DNA of 52,228 bases, taken from Gammaproteobacteria bacterium (lineage in GTDB: Bacteria; Pseudomonadota; Gammaproteobacteria; Coxiellales; Coxiellaceae). Positions 27,601 to 36,507 of the stretch are shown one piece after another. Positions within the stretch are counted from its first letter, which is position 1. Each line of letters opens with the position of its first letter. The stretch is from assembly GCA_022601255.1 (NCBI GenBank), contig JAHZIV010000075.1, positions 1-52,228 on the forward strand. Reading direction: 5' to 3'. A model generated the notes under the pieces. The model had not been told where the DNA came from. It worked only from the letters and a program-made list of their open reading frames with translations, and searched no databases. A program made the position numbers and the translations under genes.

Positions 27601-28427
27601 TGTTTTCCGATGAAGATAAAAGAAATTACAATGAATATGGATATCTGATAAAAGAATCATTTTTTTGCAAAGAGCTTTTAAATGATTTTTCTATGGAGCT
27701 CGCTGATTGTATTGCCTATTTTTTATCAAAAGCAGGAATAATGCAGCCATATCCTTCAGGTGAGGTAATATATGATGATGGTATAATGCTCCTAAAGGAC
27801 AAGGGGCACGAATATGTCGCTATGCTTTATGATACTATTTTCCAGATGCCGTCATTTTTTAGAATCTGTGGTAATATTAAGTTGCAACAACTCATTAATT
27901 TTCTTATGTCGAGAGACTTGGATTCTGCGCTATATGGGTTCACAAATAGGTGTAGAATTGATTCGCCACGCGATGAAAGAAGGACATACGGTTGGCATCA
28001 AGAAGTCTTTTATACAATACCAGAATCTAATTTTATACAAACTTGGGCGCCACTTGTTCGAGACACTACACGCATGAATGGAACAATTTGGGTGTGTCCA
28101 GGATCACATCGTGAGGGTATTCCAGCGCAAACATGGACTGAAGAAGAGGGCCGGGCAGACCAAATTATTATTAATGACAGCACTATAAAAAAATATAATC
28201 CAATACAGGTAGAACTCGAATTAGGTGATCTTCTGGTTTTCTCTGGAAAAACGATTCATCGGTCTGGCGAGAATAATTCCAAGAATGTTAGATATTCTTT
28301 AGTAGGAATGTATCATGATGTATCATCAAAGAACTTTAGGCCACCAAAAATCGAGTTTCAACATCGAACAATGAGCCCTAGGAAGTATTATAAAATGCTT
28401 ATGGCTGAGAGTATCCAAGTAGTATAG
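27600..28427 (+). CDS. Phytanoyl-CoA dioxygenase (PhyH)-family protein
   Basis: The 275-residue protein resembles Fe(II)/2-oxoglutarate oxygenases of the PhyH family. A metal motif WHQE (His133, Glu135) precedes 'NGTIWVCPGSHR' and a distal His in 'KTIHRSGENNS' (His220), with Arg in 'NVRYSLVG'. The usual HxD is HxE here, which may be tolerated or may signal altered chemistry. PhyH genes are not part of the standard legionaminic pathway. The position between legC and legG, with a TGATG overlap, implies it modifies the sugar intermediate or the final nonulosonate. A methyltransferase-like or other role is not supported. Confidence 0.78.
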   Translation: MFSDEDKRNYNEYGYLIKESFFCKELLNDFSMELADCIAYFLSKAGIMQPYPSGEVIYDDGIMLLKDKGHEYVAMLYDTIFQMPSFFRICGNIKLQQLINFLMSRDLDSALYGFTNRCRIDSPRDERRTYGWHQEVFYTIPESNFIQTWAPLVRDTTRMNGTIWVCPGSHREGIPAQTWTEEEGRADQIIINDSTIKKYNPIQVELELGDLLVFSGKTIHRSGENNSKNVRYSLVGMYHDVSSKNFRPPKIEFQHRTMSPRKYYKMLMAESIQVV

Positions 28428-28429
28428 TA

Positions 28430-29629
28430 ATGCTGGTAGATAGAAGAAAAATTGCGGTGATTACTACAACAAGAGCCGAATATGGTTTGCTATATTGGTT
28501 GTTGAAAGAGGTTAATGAGGATAGTGATCTTATTTTGCAGTTAATTGTCGGTGGGGCACATTTATCACCTGAATTTGGAATGACAGTTGCGCAAATTGAA
28601 GAGGATGGTTTTTTTATCAATAATCGCATTGAGTTTTTAATGTCAAGTGATTCGGGTGTTGGTATAGGTAAAGCAATGGGGTTGGCCACCATTTCATTTG
28701 TTGATAGCTTTTCAAGATTGCAGCCTGATGTGGTGGTTTTGCTGGGAGATCGGTGGGAGACATTGGCGATTGCCATGGCTGCCACGAGCCTCAAGATACC
28801 AATTGCGCATATTCATGGTGGTGAGGTCACGCAAGGTGCTATTGATGATAGTATCCGACATGCAATTACGAAACTATCGCATATTCATTTCCCAGCATCT
28901 GAGTGTTATGCCAATAGGGTTTTACAGCTGGGTGAGTCACCAGAGTTTGTTTTTAATCACGGTGCGCCTGGTTTGGATCACTTAAATAGAACGGCCTTCT
29001 CTTCAAGGCAAGAAATTCAGGAGCTACTGGATATACGCTTCTCAGACGTGAATATTCTATGTACCTATCACCCAGTAACAGCACAACAAAATAATTCTAT
29101 TGAAGATTTTCATATAGTGTTAGAAGCACTAGAGGCGTTTCCAGAAGCGACGGTTGTTTTTACCGAGCCAAATGCAGATGAAGCCAACCACAAGATCCGT
29201 GACCTTATTAAGAAAAATGTCATTCGATTTCCTGACAAACGACATCTATTTATAAGCTTGGGGTTGCAGAAATATCTAAGTTTAGCAAAGCAAGTCAATT
29301 TTGTCCTGGGCAATTCTTCGAGTGGGTTGATAGAGGTCCCATTAATGGGAACTCCAACCGTGAATGTGGGGATACGGCAGCAAGGTAGAGAATTAGCAAA
29401 TACGGTTATTTGCTGTGATGCAGAAAAAACAAAGATGTTAGAAGCAATTAATAAGGCGATGAGCAAAGACTTTCTTTCTTCAATTGCGAGTATAAACTCA
29501 CCTTATGGTTATGGTGATGCATCAAGTAAAATAAAAAATACACTTAGAGATATTAATTTGACAGATATATTGGTCAAGAAATTCTTTGATAGTGAGAGTG
29601 TGCATGCAAAGAACATATGTTATAGCTGA
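28430..29629 (+). CDS. legG: Hydrolysing nucleotide-sugar 2-epimerase LegG/NeuC
   Basis: LegG removes the nucleotide and inverts C-2 to give 2,4-diacetamido-2,4,6-trideoxy-mannopyranose, the substrate for LegI. The 399-residue protein has the NeuC-type opening 'IAVITTTRAEYGLLYWLL', 'VVLLGDRWETLAIAMAA' and 'HIHGGEVTQGAIDDSIRHAITKLSHIHF' around residues 100-145. The ATG follows the dioxygenase stop by two bases. The C-terminus overlaps the legI start. It differs clearly from the non-hydrolysing WecB in the same window. Confidence 0.92.
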   Translation: MLVDRRKIAVITTTRAEYGLLYWLLKEVNEDSDLILQLIVGGAHLSPEFGMTVAQIEEDGFFINNRIEFLMSSDSGVGIGKAMGLATISFVDSFSRLQPDVVVLLGDRWETLAIAMAATSLKIPIAHIHGGEVTQGAIDDSIRHAITKLSHIHFPASECYANRVLQLGESPEFVFNHGAPGLDHLNRTAFSSRQEIQELLDIRFSDVNILCTYHPVTAQQNNSIEDFHIVLEALEAFPEATVVFTEPNADEANHKIRDLIKKNVIRFPDKRHLFISLGLQKYLSLAKQVNFVLGNSSSGLIEVPLMGTPTVNVGIRQQGRELANTVICCDAEKTKMLEAINKAMSKDFLSSIASINSPYGYGDASSKIKNTLRDINLTDILVKKFFDSESVHAKNICYS

Positions 29630-30677
29630 AGCAGGCGTTAATCATAATGGTGATGAGAAGCTGGCATTCGAGCTTGTCGATATTGCGGTTAATGCTGGTG
29701 CCGATGCCGTCAAGTTTCAGACCTTTGTGGCTGAAGAAGTTGCGATAGAGGGTGCTCCAAAAGCAAAGTATCAGCTTAAAATGTCTAATCATAGTGAGAC
29801 GCAACAAGAAATGTTAAAAAAACTAGAGTTGTCGCATGATTCGCATGAGAGATTATTGGCATATTGTAAAGGAAATAACATTGATTTTTTGTCAACTGCA
29901 TTTGATATAAACAGTTTGAGGTTTTTAGATCAACAATTAGATCTTTCAAGATTAAAAGTTCCTTCCGGTGAAATTACCAATGGCCCACTGTTATTGGAAT
30001 TCGCGAAAACTAAGAAGCCACTTATTTTATCAACAGGTATGTCAACCATAGGTGATATTGAGTTGGCACTATCAGTGATTGCTTTTGGGTTAATTAATGG
30101 TGATAAGCCATCACTTTCAGCATTTAAGGAGGCATATTTATCCAAAGAGGGGGTGGCCGCTTTAAAAGATAAAGTAAGTCTACTACATTGTACTTCACTT
30201 TACCCCGCTCCTTTTAATGAGGTTAATCTAAGGGCAATCAAAACCATGAGACATGCATTTGGTTTGCCTGTTGGTTACTCTGATCACACAGAAGGGATTG
30301 CTGTTCCGATAGCGGCGGTTGCATGTGGTGCTGGTGTTTTAGAAAAACATTTTACAATTGATAAGAACCTACCTGGTCCAGACCATAAAGCTTCATTATG
30401 CCCTGATGAACTGAAAGAAATGGTTAAAGCAATTCGTGAGGTGGAAATGGCTCTTGGTAATAGTATGAAGAAACCAAGCATAGCGGAGCTGGATACGTTG
30501 CAGGTTGCTAGAAGAAGTTTAATAGCTGCATCTAATCTTTCAGAAGGGCAAACGATTGGTGTGAATGATATCAGAATACTGCGTCCTGCTACGGGTAGAT
30601 CACCGATGAGCTATTGGCAAGTGTTGGGCGAGAGGCTGAAGGTTGACCTAAAACAAGGTGACCCAATTGAATTTTAA
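29604..30677 (+). CDS. legI: Legionaminic acid synthase LegI (NeuB family)
   Basis: LegI condenses PEP with the 6-deoxy-diacetamido-mannose to give legionaminic acid. From ATG 29604 the protein has 357 residues. The NeuB catalytic part has 'VIAEAGVNHNGDEKLA' at the start, 'AVKFQTF', 'KVPSGEITNGPLL', 'LSTGMSTIG', 'LHCTSLYPAPFNEVNL' and 'GYSDHTEG...EKHFTIDKNLPGPDHKASL'. The C-terminal SAF (antifreeze-like) domain 'RRSLIAASNLSEGQTI' completes it. A start at 29586 adds six unlikely residues. It overlaps legG by 26 nt. Confidence 0.93.
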   Translation: MQRTYVIAEAGVNHNGDEKLAFELVDIAVNAGADAVKFQTFVAEEVAIEGAPKAKYQLKMSNHSETQQEMLKKLELSHDSHERLLAYCKGNNIDFLSTAFDINSLRFLDQQLDLSRLKVPSGEITNGPLLLEFAKTKKPLILSTGMSTIGDIELALSVIAFGLINGDKPSLSAFKEAYLSKEGVAALKDKVSLLHCTSLYPAPFNEVNLRAIKTMRHAFGLPVGYSDHTEGIAVPIAAVACGAGVLEKHFTIDKNLPGPDHKASLCPDELKEMVKAIREVEMALGNSMKKPSIAELDTLQVARRSLIAASNLSEGQTIGVNDIRILRPATGRSPMSYWQVLGERLKVDLKQGDPIEF

Positions 30678-31272
30678 ACCAGTTATTGTATTAGGTGCGG
30701 GAGGGCATGCGAAAGTTTGTATAGATATATTAAAACGTAGTGGTCGAGATATCCTTGGTTTGGTAGCCCCTGATCGTCAGTCACCGGCATTAAATGTAAA
30801 ACAATTAGGCGATGATCGAGTGGTATTGACTTATAGTCCAGGTGAAGTTCTGTTGGTTAATGGGATTGGCCATATGCCGCGCAATAAGCTTCGTTATGAT
30901 ATCTATAAAAAATTTAAGGATAAAGAATATAATTTTGAGACGCTTGTTCATCCTGATGCAGTTGTAGCAGACGATGTATTGTTGAAAGAGGGGGCTCAGG
31001 TCATGGCAGGAGCTATTATACAACCCTCTACTATCGTGGGTAGAAATACGATTGTTAATACAAAGGTTTCTATTGATCATGATGGAGCGATTGGCTCCTA
31101 CTGTCATATTGCGCCAGGGGCCACGCTGTGCGGGGGGGTTGTATTGAAGGATCACGTATTTGTTGGGGCAGGAGCTACGATTATTCAAAATGTTCAAGTC
31201 TCAATAGATGCCATAATTTCAACGGGTGCAGTGATAAAACAAGACGCTGAGAAAGCAGAGGTGTATGGGTAA
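30658..31272 (+). CDS. NeuD/PglD-type acyltransferase (LegH-like)
   Basis: The 204-residue protein has an N-terminal Rossmann-like part ('VIVLGAGGHAKVCIDIL') and a C-terminal left-handed beta-helix of hexapeptide repeats ('IQPSTIVGRNTIVNTKVSIDHDGAIG'). The catalytic His lies in the SIDHD segment. In legionaminic pathways such enzymes N-acetylate the 4-amino group (LegH) before LegG; NeuD homologues O-acetylate sialic acid. Being the only such enzyme here, it is probably LegH in function. The GTG at 30658 leaves AAGG very close. TTG at 30667 has better spacing and would give 201 residues. A G7 run (31132-31138) encodes a turn of the helix. Confidence 0.82.
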   Translation: MTQLNFKPVIVLGAGGHAKVCIDILKRSGRDILGLVAPDRQSPALNVKQLGDDRVVLTYSPGEVLLVNGIGHMPRNKLRYDIYKKFKDKEYNFETLVHPDAVVADDVLLKEGAQVMAGAIIQPSTIVGRNTIVNTKVSIDHDGAIGSYCHIAPGATLCGGVVLKDHVFVGAGATIIQNVQVSIDAIISTGAVIKQDAEKAEVYG

Positions 31273-32329
31273 CTCTTGGGAAAAAACGATGGTGCAAGTA
31301 GACTGCACCATTGAAAACGTTATTGCTGTTATCAACGAGGCTAGTATGTATCGAGTTGCCCTAGTGGTCGATGAAAATAAGAGGTTAATCAGCACGATAA
31401 CAGATGGTGATGTTCGTCGAGCGATTATGCGCCATATACCTTTAACTGAAACTGTCAGAAAGGTGATGAATGACTCACCTTTTGTGGTCCATGAATCTGA
31501 AGATAAGCAGAAAATTCGCATGCTTTTAGAGCGTGAAGATATTTTACAGGTGCCAATTGTTAATGATAACTATGAGGTGACAGGTATCGAAACATTACAT
31601 AATCTTTCGAAAAAACAAATTCAGCAGAATCATGTGGTTATAATGGCGGGTGGTTATGGGACGCGATTGAAGCCATTGACAGATGACTGTCCAAAACCGA
31701 TGTTATCTGTTGGCGATAAGCCTTTGTTAGAGCATATTATTAATGAGCTAAAGAATTATGGCTTCCACAAATTTGTATTAACAGTGCATTACTTATCAGA
31801 GAAAATACTCAATTATTTTGGCCATGGTGAGCAATGGGGAGTAGATATACAATATCATTATGAGCATGAGCCATTAGGGACAGCAGGTGCTTTGTCTGCA
31901 ATTTGTGATAGTGATAAACATGATGCTCCATATATTATTATAAATGGAGATGTGCTAACGAAGGTACACTACACGCATTTAATACATTTCCATGAGGTGC
32001 ATGAAGCAGATATCACTGTCTGTATGCGCAAGTATTATGTTGATATCCCCTATGGTGTGGTGCGTTATGAGGGGCACAAACTGATAAGCATTCAAGAAAA
32101 GCCTACTATACGTCAGTTTGTAAACGCAGGTCTTTATGTAATTAACCCTGGTGTTTTGAAGCAACTAAGTCTTGAGGCACCTTATCATATGACAGATTTA
32201 ATTGCGAACGCAAAGAAAGAAGGGTTTAAGGTGGTGGTGTTTCCAATTCATGAATATTGGGTTGATATCGGTAGAATAGATGAATATAGAGGAGTCAATC
32301 GAGAATTTTGTGAGATATTAGATGTATAA
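31265..32329 (+). CDS. ptmE: CBS-domain nucleotidyltransferase PtmE (glucosamine-1-phosphate guanylyltransferase)
   Basis: PtmE activates GlcN-1-P with GTP, so legionaminic acid is built on GDP- rather than UDP-sugars in Campylobacter. The 354-residue protein has two N-terminal CBS motifs ('YRVALVVDENKRLISTITDGDVRRAI', 'LQVPIVNDNYEVTGIETL'). A nucleotidyltransferase domain follows from ~residue 122 with 'IMAGGYGTRLKPLTDDCPKPML'. This CBS-plus-NTP-transferase layout is typical of PtmE. The CBS pair may bind adenine nucleotides or nonulosonate-pathway ligands. The start overlaps the acyltransferase stop by 8 nt, and the end overlaps legF by 8 nt. Confidence 0.88.
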   Translation: MGNSWEKTMVQVDCTIENVIAVINEASMYRVALVVDENKRLISTITDGDVRRAIMRHIPLTETVRKVMNDSPFVVHESEDKQKIRMLLEREDILQVPIVNDNYEVTGIETLHNLSKKQIQQNHVVIMAGGYGTRLKPLTDDCPKPMLSVGDKPLLEHIINELKNYGFHKFVLTVHYLSEKILNYFGHGEQWGVDIQYHYEHEPLGTAGALSAICDSDKHDAPYIIINGDVLTKVHYTHLIHFHEVHEADITVCMRKYYVDIPYGVVRYEGHKLISIQEKPTIRQFVNAGLYVINPGVLKQLSLEAPYHMTDLIANAKKEGFKVVVFPIHEYWVDIGRIDEYRGVNREFCEILDV

Positions 32330-33044
32330 AGGTAAGACGTTTTTAGCAGTTATTCCTGCCCGTGGAGGAAGTAAGGGGCTACCAGATAAAAATATTAAAA
32401 TATTATGTGGGAAGCCTTTGATTATGTGGTCAACTGACATTGCGAAGCAATCAAAATATATTGATAAGATTATAGTATCAACTGACTCTCAGAAAATCGC
32501 TGATCTAGCAGGGAAAGCTGGCATGAGTGTGCCCTTTATCAGGCCTAAGTCTTTAGCGCAAGACGAATCATCAACTTTTGATGTACTGAAGCACGCATGT
32601 AATTTTTATAAAAAAAATTATAACAAGGAGTATGATTACATTGTATTACTAGAGCCAACATCACCTTTAAGAGATGTTGAAGATGTTGATGGTGCTATTG
32701 AAAAATTACTAGCTTCAAAAGCTGATGCAATTGTTGGTGTTTGTAAGGTTGAAGCACAAAGCCCGGAGTTTTTAATTCATAAAGACGAAGATGGCTATAT
32801 ATGTGGCTATGAAAATAAAGGAATGAAGGCCATTAGAAGGCAAGATATTGAAGATCTGTATTATTTTGAGGGGTCTATTTATGTCTCTAAAACAGAAAAA
32901 TTATTAGCTGAGGAGACCTTTTATCACAATAAAACAATTGGTTTTGAGATGCCAAAGCATAAGGCATTAGAGATCGATGATATTGAAGATTTTAGAATGA
33001 TAGAGGCTATTCTACTGCATAGAGAGTCTGTTTTCTGTGATTAA
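32322..33044 (+). CDS. legF: CMP-legionaminic acid synthetase LegF (NeuA/PtmB family)
   Basis: LegF activates legionaminic acid with CTP to CMP-Leg, the donor for glycosyltransfer. The 240-residue cytidylyltransferase has the family motif 'AVIPARGGSKGLPDKNIKILCGKPLI' (residues 9-34), 'IIVSTDSQKIADLA', 'LLEPTSPLRD' and 'ALEIDDIEDFRMIE' (the D-x-E/D metal region). A second, SpsF-like cytidylyltransferase is fused to a NeuB domain at 43057, so this cluster has two candidate nonulosonate activators. It overlaps ptmE and the next aminotransferase by 8 nt each. Confidence 0.92.
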   Translation: MYKGKTFLAVIPARGGSKGLPDKNIKILCGKPLIMWSTDIAKQSKYIDKIIVSTDSQKIADLAGKAGMSVPFIRPKSLAQDESSTFDVLKHACNFYKKNYNKEYDYIVLLEPTSPLRDVEDVDGAIEKLLASKADAIVGVCKVEAQSPEFLIHKDEDGYICGYENKGMKAIRRQDIEDLYYFEGSIYVSKTEKLLAEETFYHNKTIGFEMPKHKALEIDDIEDFRMIEAILLHRESVFCD

Positions 33045-34359
33045 GAGTAAGACAGGGCAAGAGCTTTGGGAGCGAGCTAAAAAAATTATTCCAACAGGCA
33101 ACCAACTTTTATCAAAAAGAGCGGAATTATTCTTACCAGAGCAATGGCCCGCTTATTATAAAAGAGCAAGAGGCTGTTCTGTGTGGGATCTTGATGATCA
33201 GCATTACTATGATTTTGCTCAAATGGGTGTAGGCACATGTGTTTTGGGTTATGCTGACACCGATGTGAATGCGGCGGTTAAAGCAGCGATAAGAGATGGT
33301 TCGATGACGACATTGAATGCTCCTGAAGAGGTAGAGCTTGCAGAGTTGATGGTTGGATTGCATCCTTGGTCGGATATGGTAAGGTTTGCAAGAACTGGGG
33401 GAGAAGCTTGTGCGATAGCTATTCGTATTGCTCGAGCATTTACGGGAAAGTCTAGGGTCTTATTTTGTGGTTATCATGGTTGGCATGATTGGTATATTTC
33501 TTCAAATGTAGCAGATGCGGATAATTTAACAGATCAACTATTGCCTGGCCTACACCCTAATGGTGTGCCAAAAGAGTTATCAGGCACAGCAATTCCTTTT
33601 TTCTATAATAATTTATTGAGCTTCGAAAAATGTCTGGATGAAAATTATAATGAAATTGCTTGCATTATTATGGAGCCTCGTCGATCAGTTGAGCCAGAAG
33701 GTGGCTTTTTAAAAACAATCAGAGAAAAAGCGGATAAACTGGGTGCAATTCTTATCTTCGATGAAATTACGAGTGGCTTCAGAGTAAACGCAGGTGGTGT
33801 CCATCTAACATATGGTGTTGAGCCAGATATAGCAGTCTTTGGGAAAGCAATGGGGAATGGGTTTCCTATCTCAGCGGTTATTGGTCGGCGTGATATCATG
33901 CAAGTTGCAGCAGATAGTTTTATTAGCTCAACTTTTTGGACAGAAAGAATAGGTTTCGTTGCAGCAATTGCGACTCTAAAAAAATATATTAAAAATAGTG
34001 TCCATGAGAAGTTAAAGGAATATGGGGCAGCGGTTAACTCCATTTGGTCTGAAGCGGCGAATAAGAATAATATAGATATTTCTATTGATGGCATGTTACC
34101 CCTAACCCATATTACTTTTAATAGTAACGATAGTTCAGTGGTTCAGACATTGTTTACTCAAGAGATGCTAACAGCGGGTTTCCTTCAAGGGGCTGCTGTG
34201 TATACTAGTTTTGCTTATAGTGAGCTGGTACTTGATCAATATCGTATGGCAGTAAATCGTGTTTTTGAGAAACTCTCATTGTGGACTTCAACAGGAGCAA
34301 TGGTGGAACAATACTTGAAAGGACCTGTCCGCATCACAACATTCTCACGCCTAACGTAA
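33037..34359 (+). CDS. Class-III aminotransferase, glutamate-1-semialdehyde aminomutase-like
   Basis: The 440-residue PLP enzyme has 'RFARTGGEACAIAIRIARAF', 'YHGWHDWY', 'LIFDEITSGFR' and the PLP lysine in 'AVFGKAMGNGFPISAVIG' (~residue 272), all class-III fold marks. It is not the housekeeping HemL, because the active-site surroundings and context are different. GSAM-like genes occur in Campylobacter ptm-type loci next to the PtmA-type SDR, where they serve supply of the amino-sugar precursor or an auxiliary amination. Which step it does here is uncertain. It starts with GTG inside legF, and its stop overlaps the following SDR ATG (TAATG). Confidence 0.75.
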   Translation: MIKSKTGQELWERAKKIIPTGNQLLSKRAELFLPEQWPAYYKRARGCSVWDLDDQHYYDFAQMGVGTCVLGYADTDVNAAVKAAIRDGSMTTLNAPEEVELAELMVGLHPWSDMVRFARTGGEACAIAIRIARAFTGKSRVLFCGYHGWHDWYISSNVADADNLTDQLLPGLHPNGVPKELSGTAIPFFYNNLLSFEKCLDENYNEIACIIMEPRRSVEPEGGFLKTIREKADKLGAILIFDEITSGFRVNAGGVHLTYGVEPDIAVFGKAMGNGFPISAVIGRRDIMQVAADSFISSTFWTERIGFVAAIATLKKYIKNSVHEKLKEYGAAVNSIWSEAANKNNIDISIDGMLPLTHITFNSNDSSVVQTLFTQEMLTAGFLQGAAVYTSFAYSELVLDQYRMAVNRVFEKLSLWTSTGAMVEQYLKGPVRITTFSRLT

Positions 34360-35126
34360 TGAATATGAAAATATTACAAGATAAAGTGGTTGTGGTGACA
34401 GGTGGCTGTGGTTTAATTGGCCAGTCTTTTGTGCGCTCAATAGTCGATTACGGCGGTTACGCAGTTATTGCAGATATCGATGATGAAGCAGCAGCTGAGC
34501 TAGTTTATCAAATAGGTGATCATGTTTGTGCAAGACAAATGGATATTACTTCAAAAGATTCTATTCAGAATATGTTAGATGAGTTACACAAAGACTTGGG
34601 TCGAATTGATGCCTTAGTGAATAATGCTTACCCTCGAAATAGTAAGTTTGGAAGAAATTTCTTTGATGTTGAGTATGAAGATTTTATAGATAATTTGGGC
34701 ATGAATTTAGGAGGTTATTTTTTAACTAGCCAACAGTTTTCAAAATATTTTATAGCACAGGGTTATGGGAATATTGTGAATATCGCATCTATATATGGCG
34801 TTATAGCGCCTAGATTTGAATTATATAAAAACACAACAATGGAGATGCCCATTGATTATGCAGCAATAAAATCAGCACTTATTCATTTAACAAAGTATAT
34901 GGCAAAATATTTAAAGGGTAAGAATATAAGGGTTAATTGTATTAGTCCAGGGGGCATATATGCGGAACAGCCTGAAACTTTTTTAGATAGATATAAGCAT
35001 TTCTGTTTGAATAAAGGTATGCTTAGCGGGGATGATTTAACAGGGGCTTTGTTATATTTATTGTCTGATTGGTCCATGTGTTTTAATGGGCAGAATATGG
35101 TGGTGGATGATGGGTTCACACTTTGA
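34359..35126 (+). CDS. Short-chain dehydrogenase, PtmA-like
   Basis: From ATG 34359, overlapping the previous stop, the product is 255 residues. It has the nucleotide motif 'VVTGGCGLIGQSFV' (TGxxxxIG), 'DALVNNAYP' (NNA), Ser-Ile-Tyr in 'NIASIYGVI' and the catalytic YAAIK, then 'IRVNCISPGGIY'. This matches the SDRs (PtmA) of legionaminic/flagellin-modification loci. It is clearly paralogous to the SDR at 44877, sharing 'SIYG', 'LTKY' and 'RVNCISPGG'. The upstream extension to 34281 lies inside the aminotransferase gene and has no SDR features, so I exclude it. Its substrate is not known from sequence. Confidence 0.8.
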   Translation: MNMKILQDKVVVVTGGCGLIGQSFVRSIVDYGGYAVIADIDDEAAAELVYQIGDHVCARQMDITSKDSIQNMLDELHKDLGRIDALVNNAYPRNSKFGRNFFDVEYEDFIDNLGMNLGGYFLTSQQFSKYFIAQGYGNIVNIASIYGVIAPRFELYKNTTMEMPIDYAAIKSALIHLTKYMAKYLKGKNIRVNCISPGGIYAEQPETFLDRYKHFCLNKGMLSGDDLTGALLYLLSDWSMCFNGQNMVVDDGFTL

Positions 35127-35158
35127 ATGCAAACCTATTGTATAAATGAGGAGAGGTT

Positions 35159-36505
35159 ATGATTAAATATCCGGGTCAAGTGGACCTGAAAAAGTATTTA
35201 AGAGATGCTGTTGAGGTTGTGCCTAAGTACGGCCTTCCGGAAGCGGTAGAATATTGTAGAACATGTGCCAATTCAAACCAGATGCCAGTTTCTGCAGTAG
35301 AATTCCTGCATACTAAGGAAAGCTTGAAAAGTACCACAAAGTTTGATGAGAATGGTATATGTGATGCCTGTCGGTTTACTGAAAATAAAAATAAATCTAT
35401 TGATTGGCAGGTTCGTGAAAAAGAATTAAGGGAGTTGTGTGATCTACATAGAAAGAATGATGGGTCTTTTGATTGTTTGGTTCCGGGATCTGGTGGCAAA
35501 GATAGTTTTTATGCTGCACACATACTAAAAACTAAATATGGTATGCACCCTCTAACTGTAACATGGGCGCCAAATATGTATACCCCCTGGGGATGGAAAA
35601 ACCTACAGTCATGGGTTCATGCTGGATTGGATAATTATTTAATGACGCCAAATGGCAGGGTTCATCGATTATTAACACGCCTAGCCGTTGATAACTTACT
35701 TCATCCTTTTCAGGGTTTTATCATTGGGCAAAAGAATTTTGCCCCTAAAATGGCAGATCTTTTTAATATTAAGTTAGTTTTCTTTGGTGAGAATGAAGCG
35801 GAGTATGGTAACCCAATTGCAGATAGCGAGAATCCCCTAAGAGATTGGAAATATTTTACCAGCCATGATCAAGGTGAGATTTACTTAGGGGGGACATCAA
35901 TTAAAGAGTTATATGAAAACTTTGGGTTAGAAAAGAGCGACCTACAAAGTTATTTGCCTATTGATCCGCAAATTGTCCATGATAAGGAAATTGAAGTGAG
36001 ATACTTGGGGTATTATTTAAAATGGCATCCGCAAAGCTGTTATTATTATGCTGTTGAGCATGGTGGTTTTCAGGCCTCTCCTGAGAGAACACCAGGAACA
36101 TACAGTAAATATAATAGTATTGATGATAAAATTGATGATTTGCACTATTACACTACTGGGGTTAAATTTGGTATTGGCCGAGCAACGTATGACGCTTCGC
36201 AAGAGACAAGGTCGCGGGATATAACCGTAGATGAGGCTGTAGCACTAATTAAGAAATACGATCATGAATTTCCTGAAAGGTTTATCGATGAAATATTTGA
36301 TTATCTTTCTATTCCTGAGGGCCAGTTCCCTGTAGCAGCAAGGCAGTTCGAGAGTCCAATTATGGATCGGGAGTATTTTTCAATATTGTGTGATAATTTT
36401 CGTTCGCCTCATTTGTGGTATTACGATGGGGGTTGGAAGTTGCGTTATCCCATCGATGAGGCATTTAAGGCATCTTCCTCCGTTAAGGAAATAGCAGAGG
36501 CTTAG
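35159..36505 (+). CDS. N-acetyl sugar amidotransferase, PP-loop ATPase (WbuX/PtmG/PseA type)
   Basis: The enzyme converts an acetamido group of a nonulosonate or sugar into an acetamidino group, using ATP and ammonia delivered by a HisH/HisF pair. The 448-residue protein has the PP-loop GSGGKDS (~110-116) and a zinc-like Cys set (CRTC ~37-40, CDAC ~67-70), as in the WbpG/WbuX/PseA family. The next two genes encode that HisF and HisH pair. A strong GAGGAGAGG-type ribosome binding site precedes the ATG. It suggests the final sugar is Leg5Am7Ac, as on Legionella pneumophila LPS and Campylobacter flagellin. Confidence 0.88.
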   Translation: MIKYPGQVDLKKYLRDAVEVVPKYGLPEAVEYCRTCANSNQMPVSAVEFLHTKESLKSTTKFDENGICDACRFTENKNKSIDWQVREKELRELCDLHRKNDGSFDCLVPGSGGKDSFYAAHILKTKYGMHPLTVTWAPNMYTPWGWKNLQSWVHAGLDNYLMTPNGRVHRLLTRLAVDNLLHPFQGFIIGQKNFAPKMADLFNIKLVFFGENEAEYGNPIADSENPLRDWKYFTSHDQGEIYLGGTSIKELYENFGLEKSDLQSYLPIDPQIVHDKEIEVRYLGYYLKWHPQSCYYYAVEHGGFQASPERTPGTYSKYNSIDDKIDDLHYYTTGVKFGIGRATYDASQETRSRDITVDEAVALIKKYDHEFPERFIDEIFDYLSIPEGQFPVAARQFESPIMDREYFSILCDNFRSPHLWYYDGGWKLRYPIDEAFKASSSVKEIAEA

Positions 36506-36507
36506 TG

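Noticed and set aside
34281-34358. Upstream start for the first SDR
   Set aside because: The added residues have no SDR character and fall entirely in the preceding aminotransferase gene.
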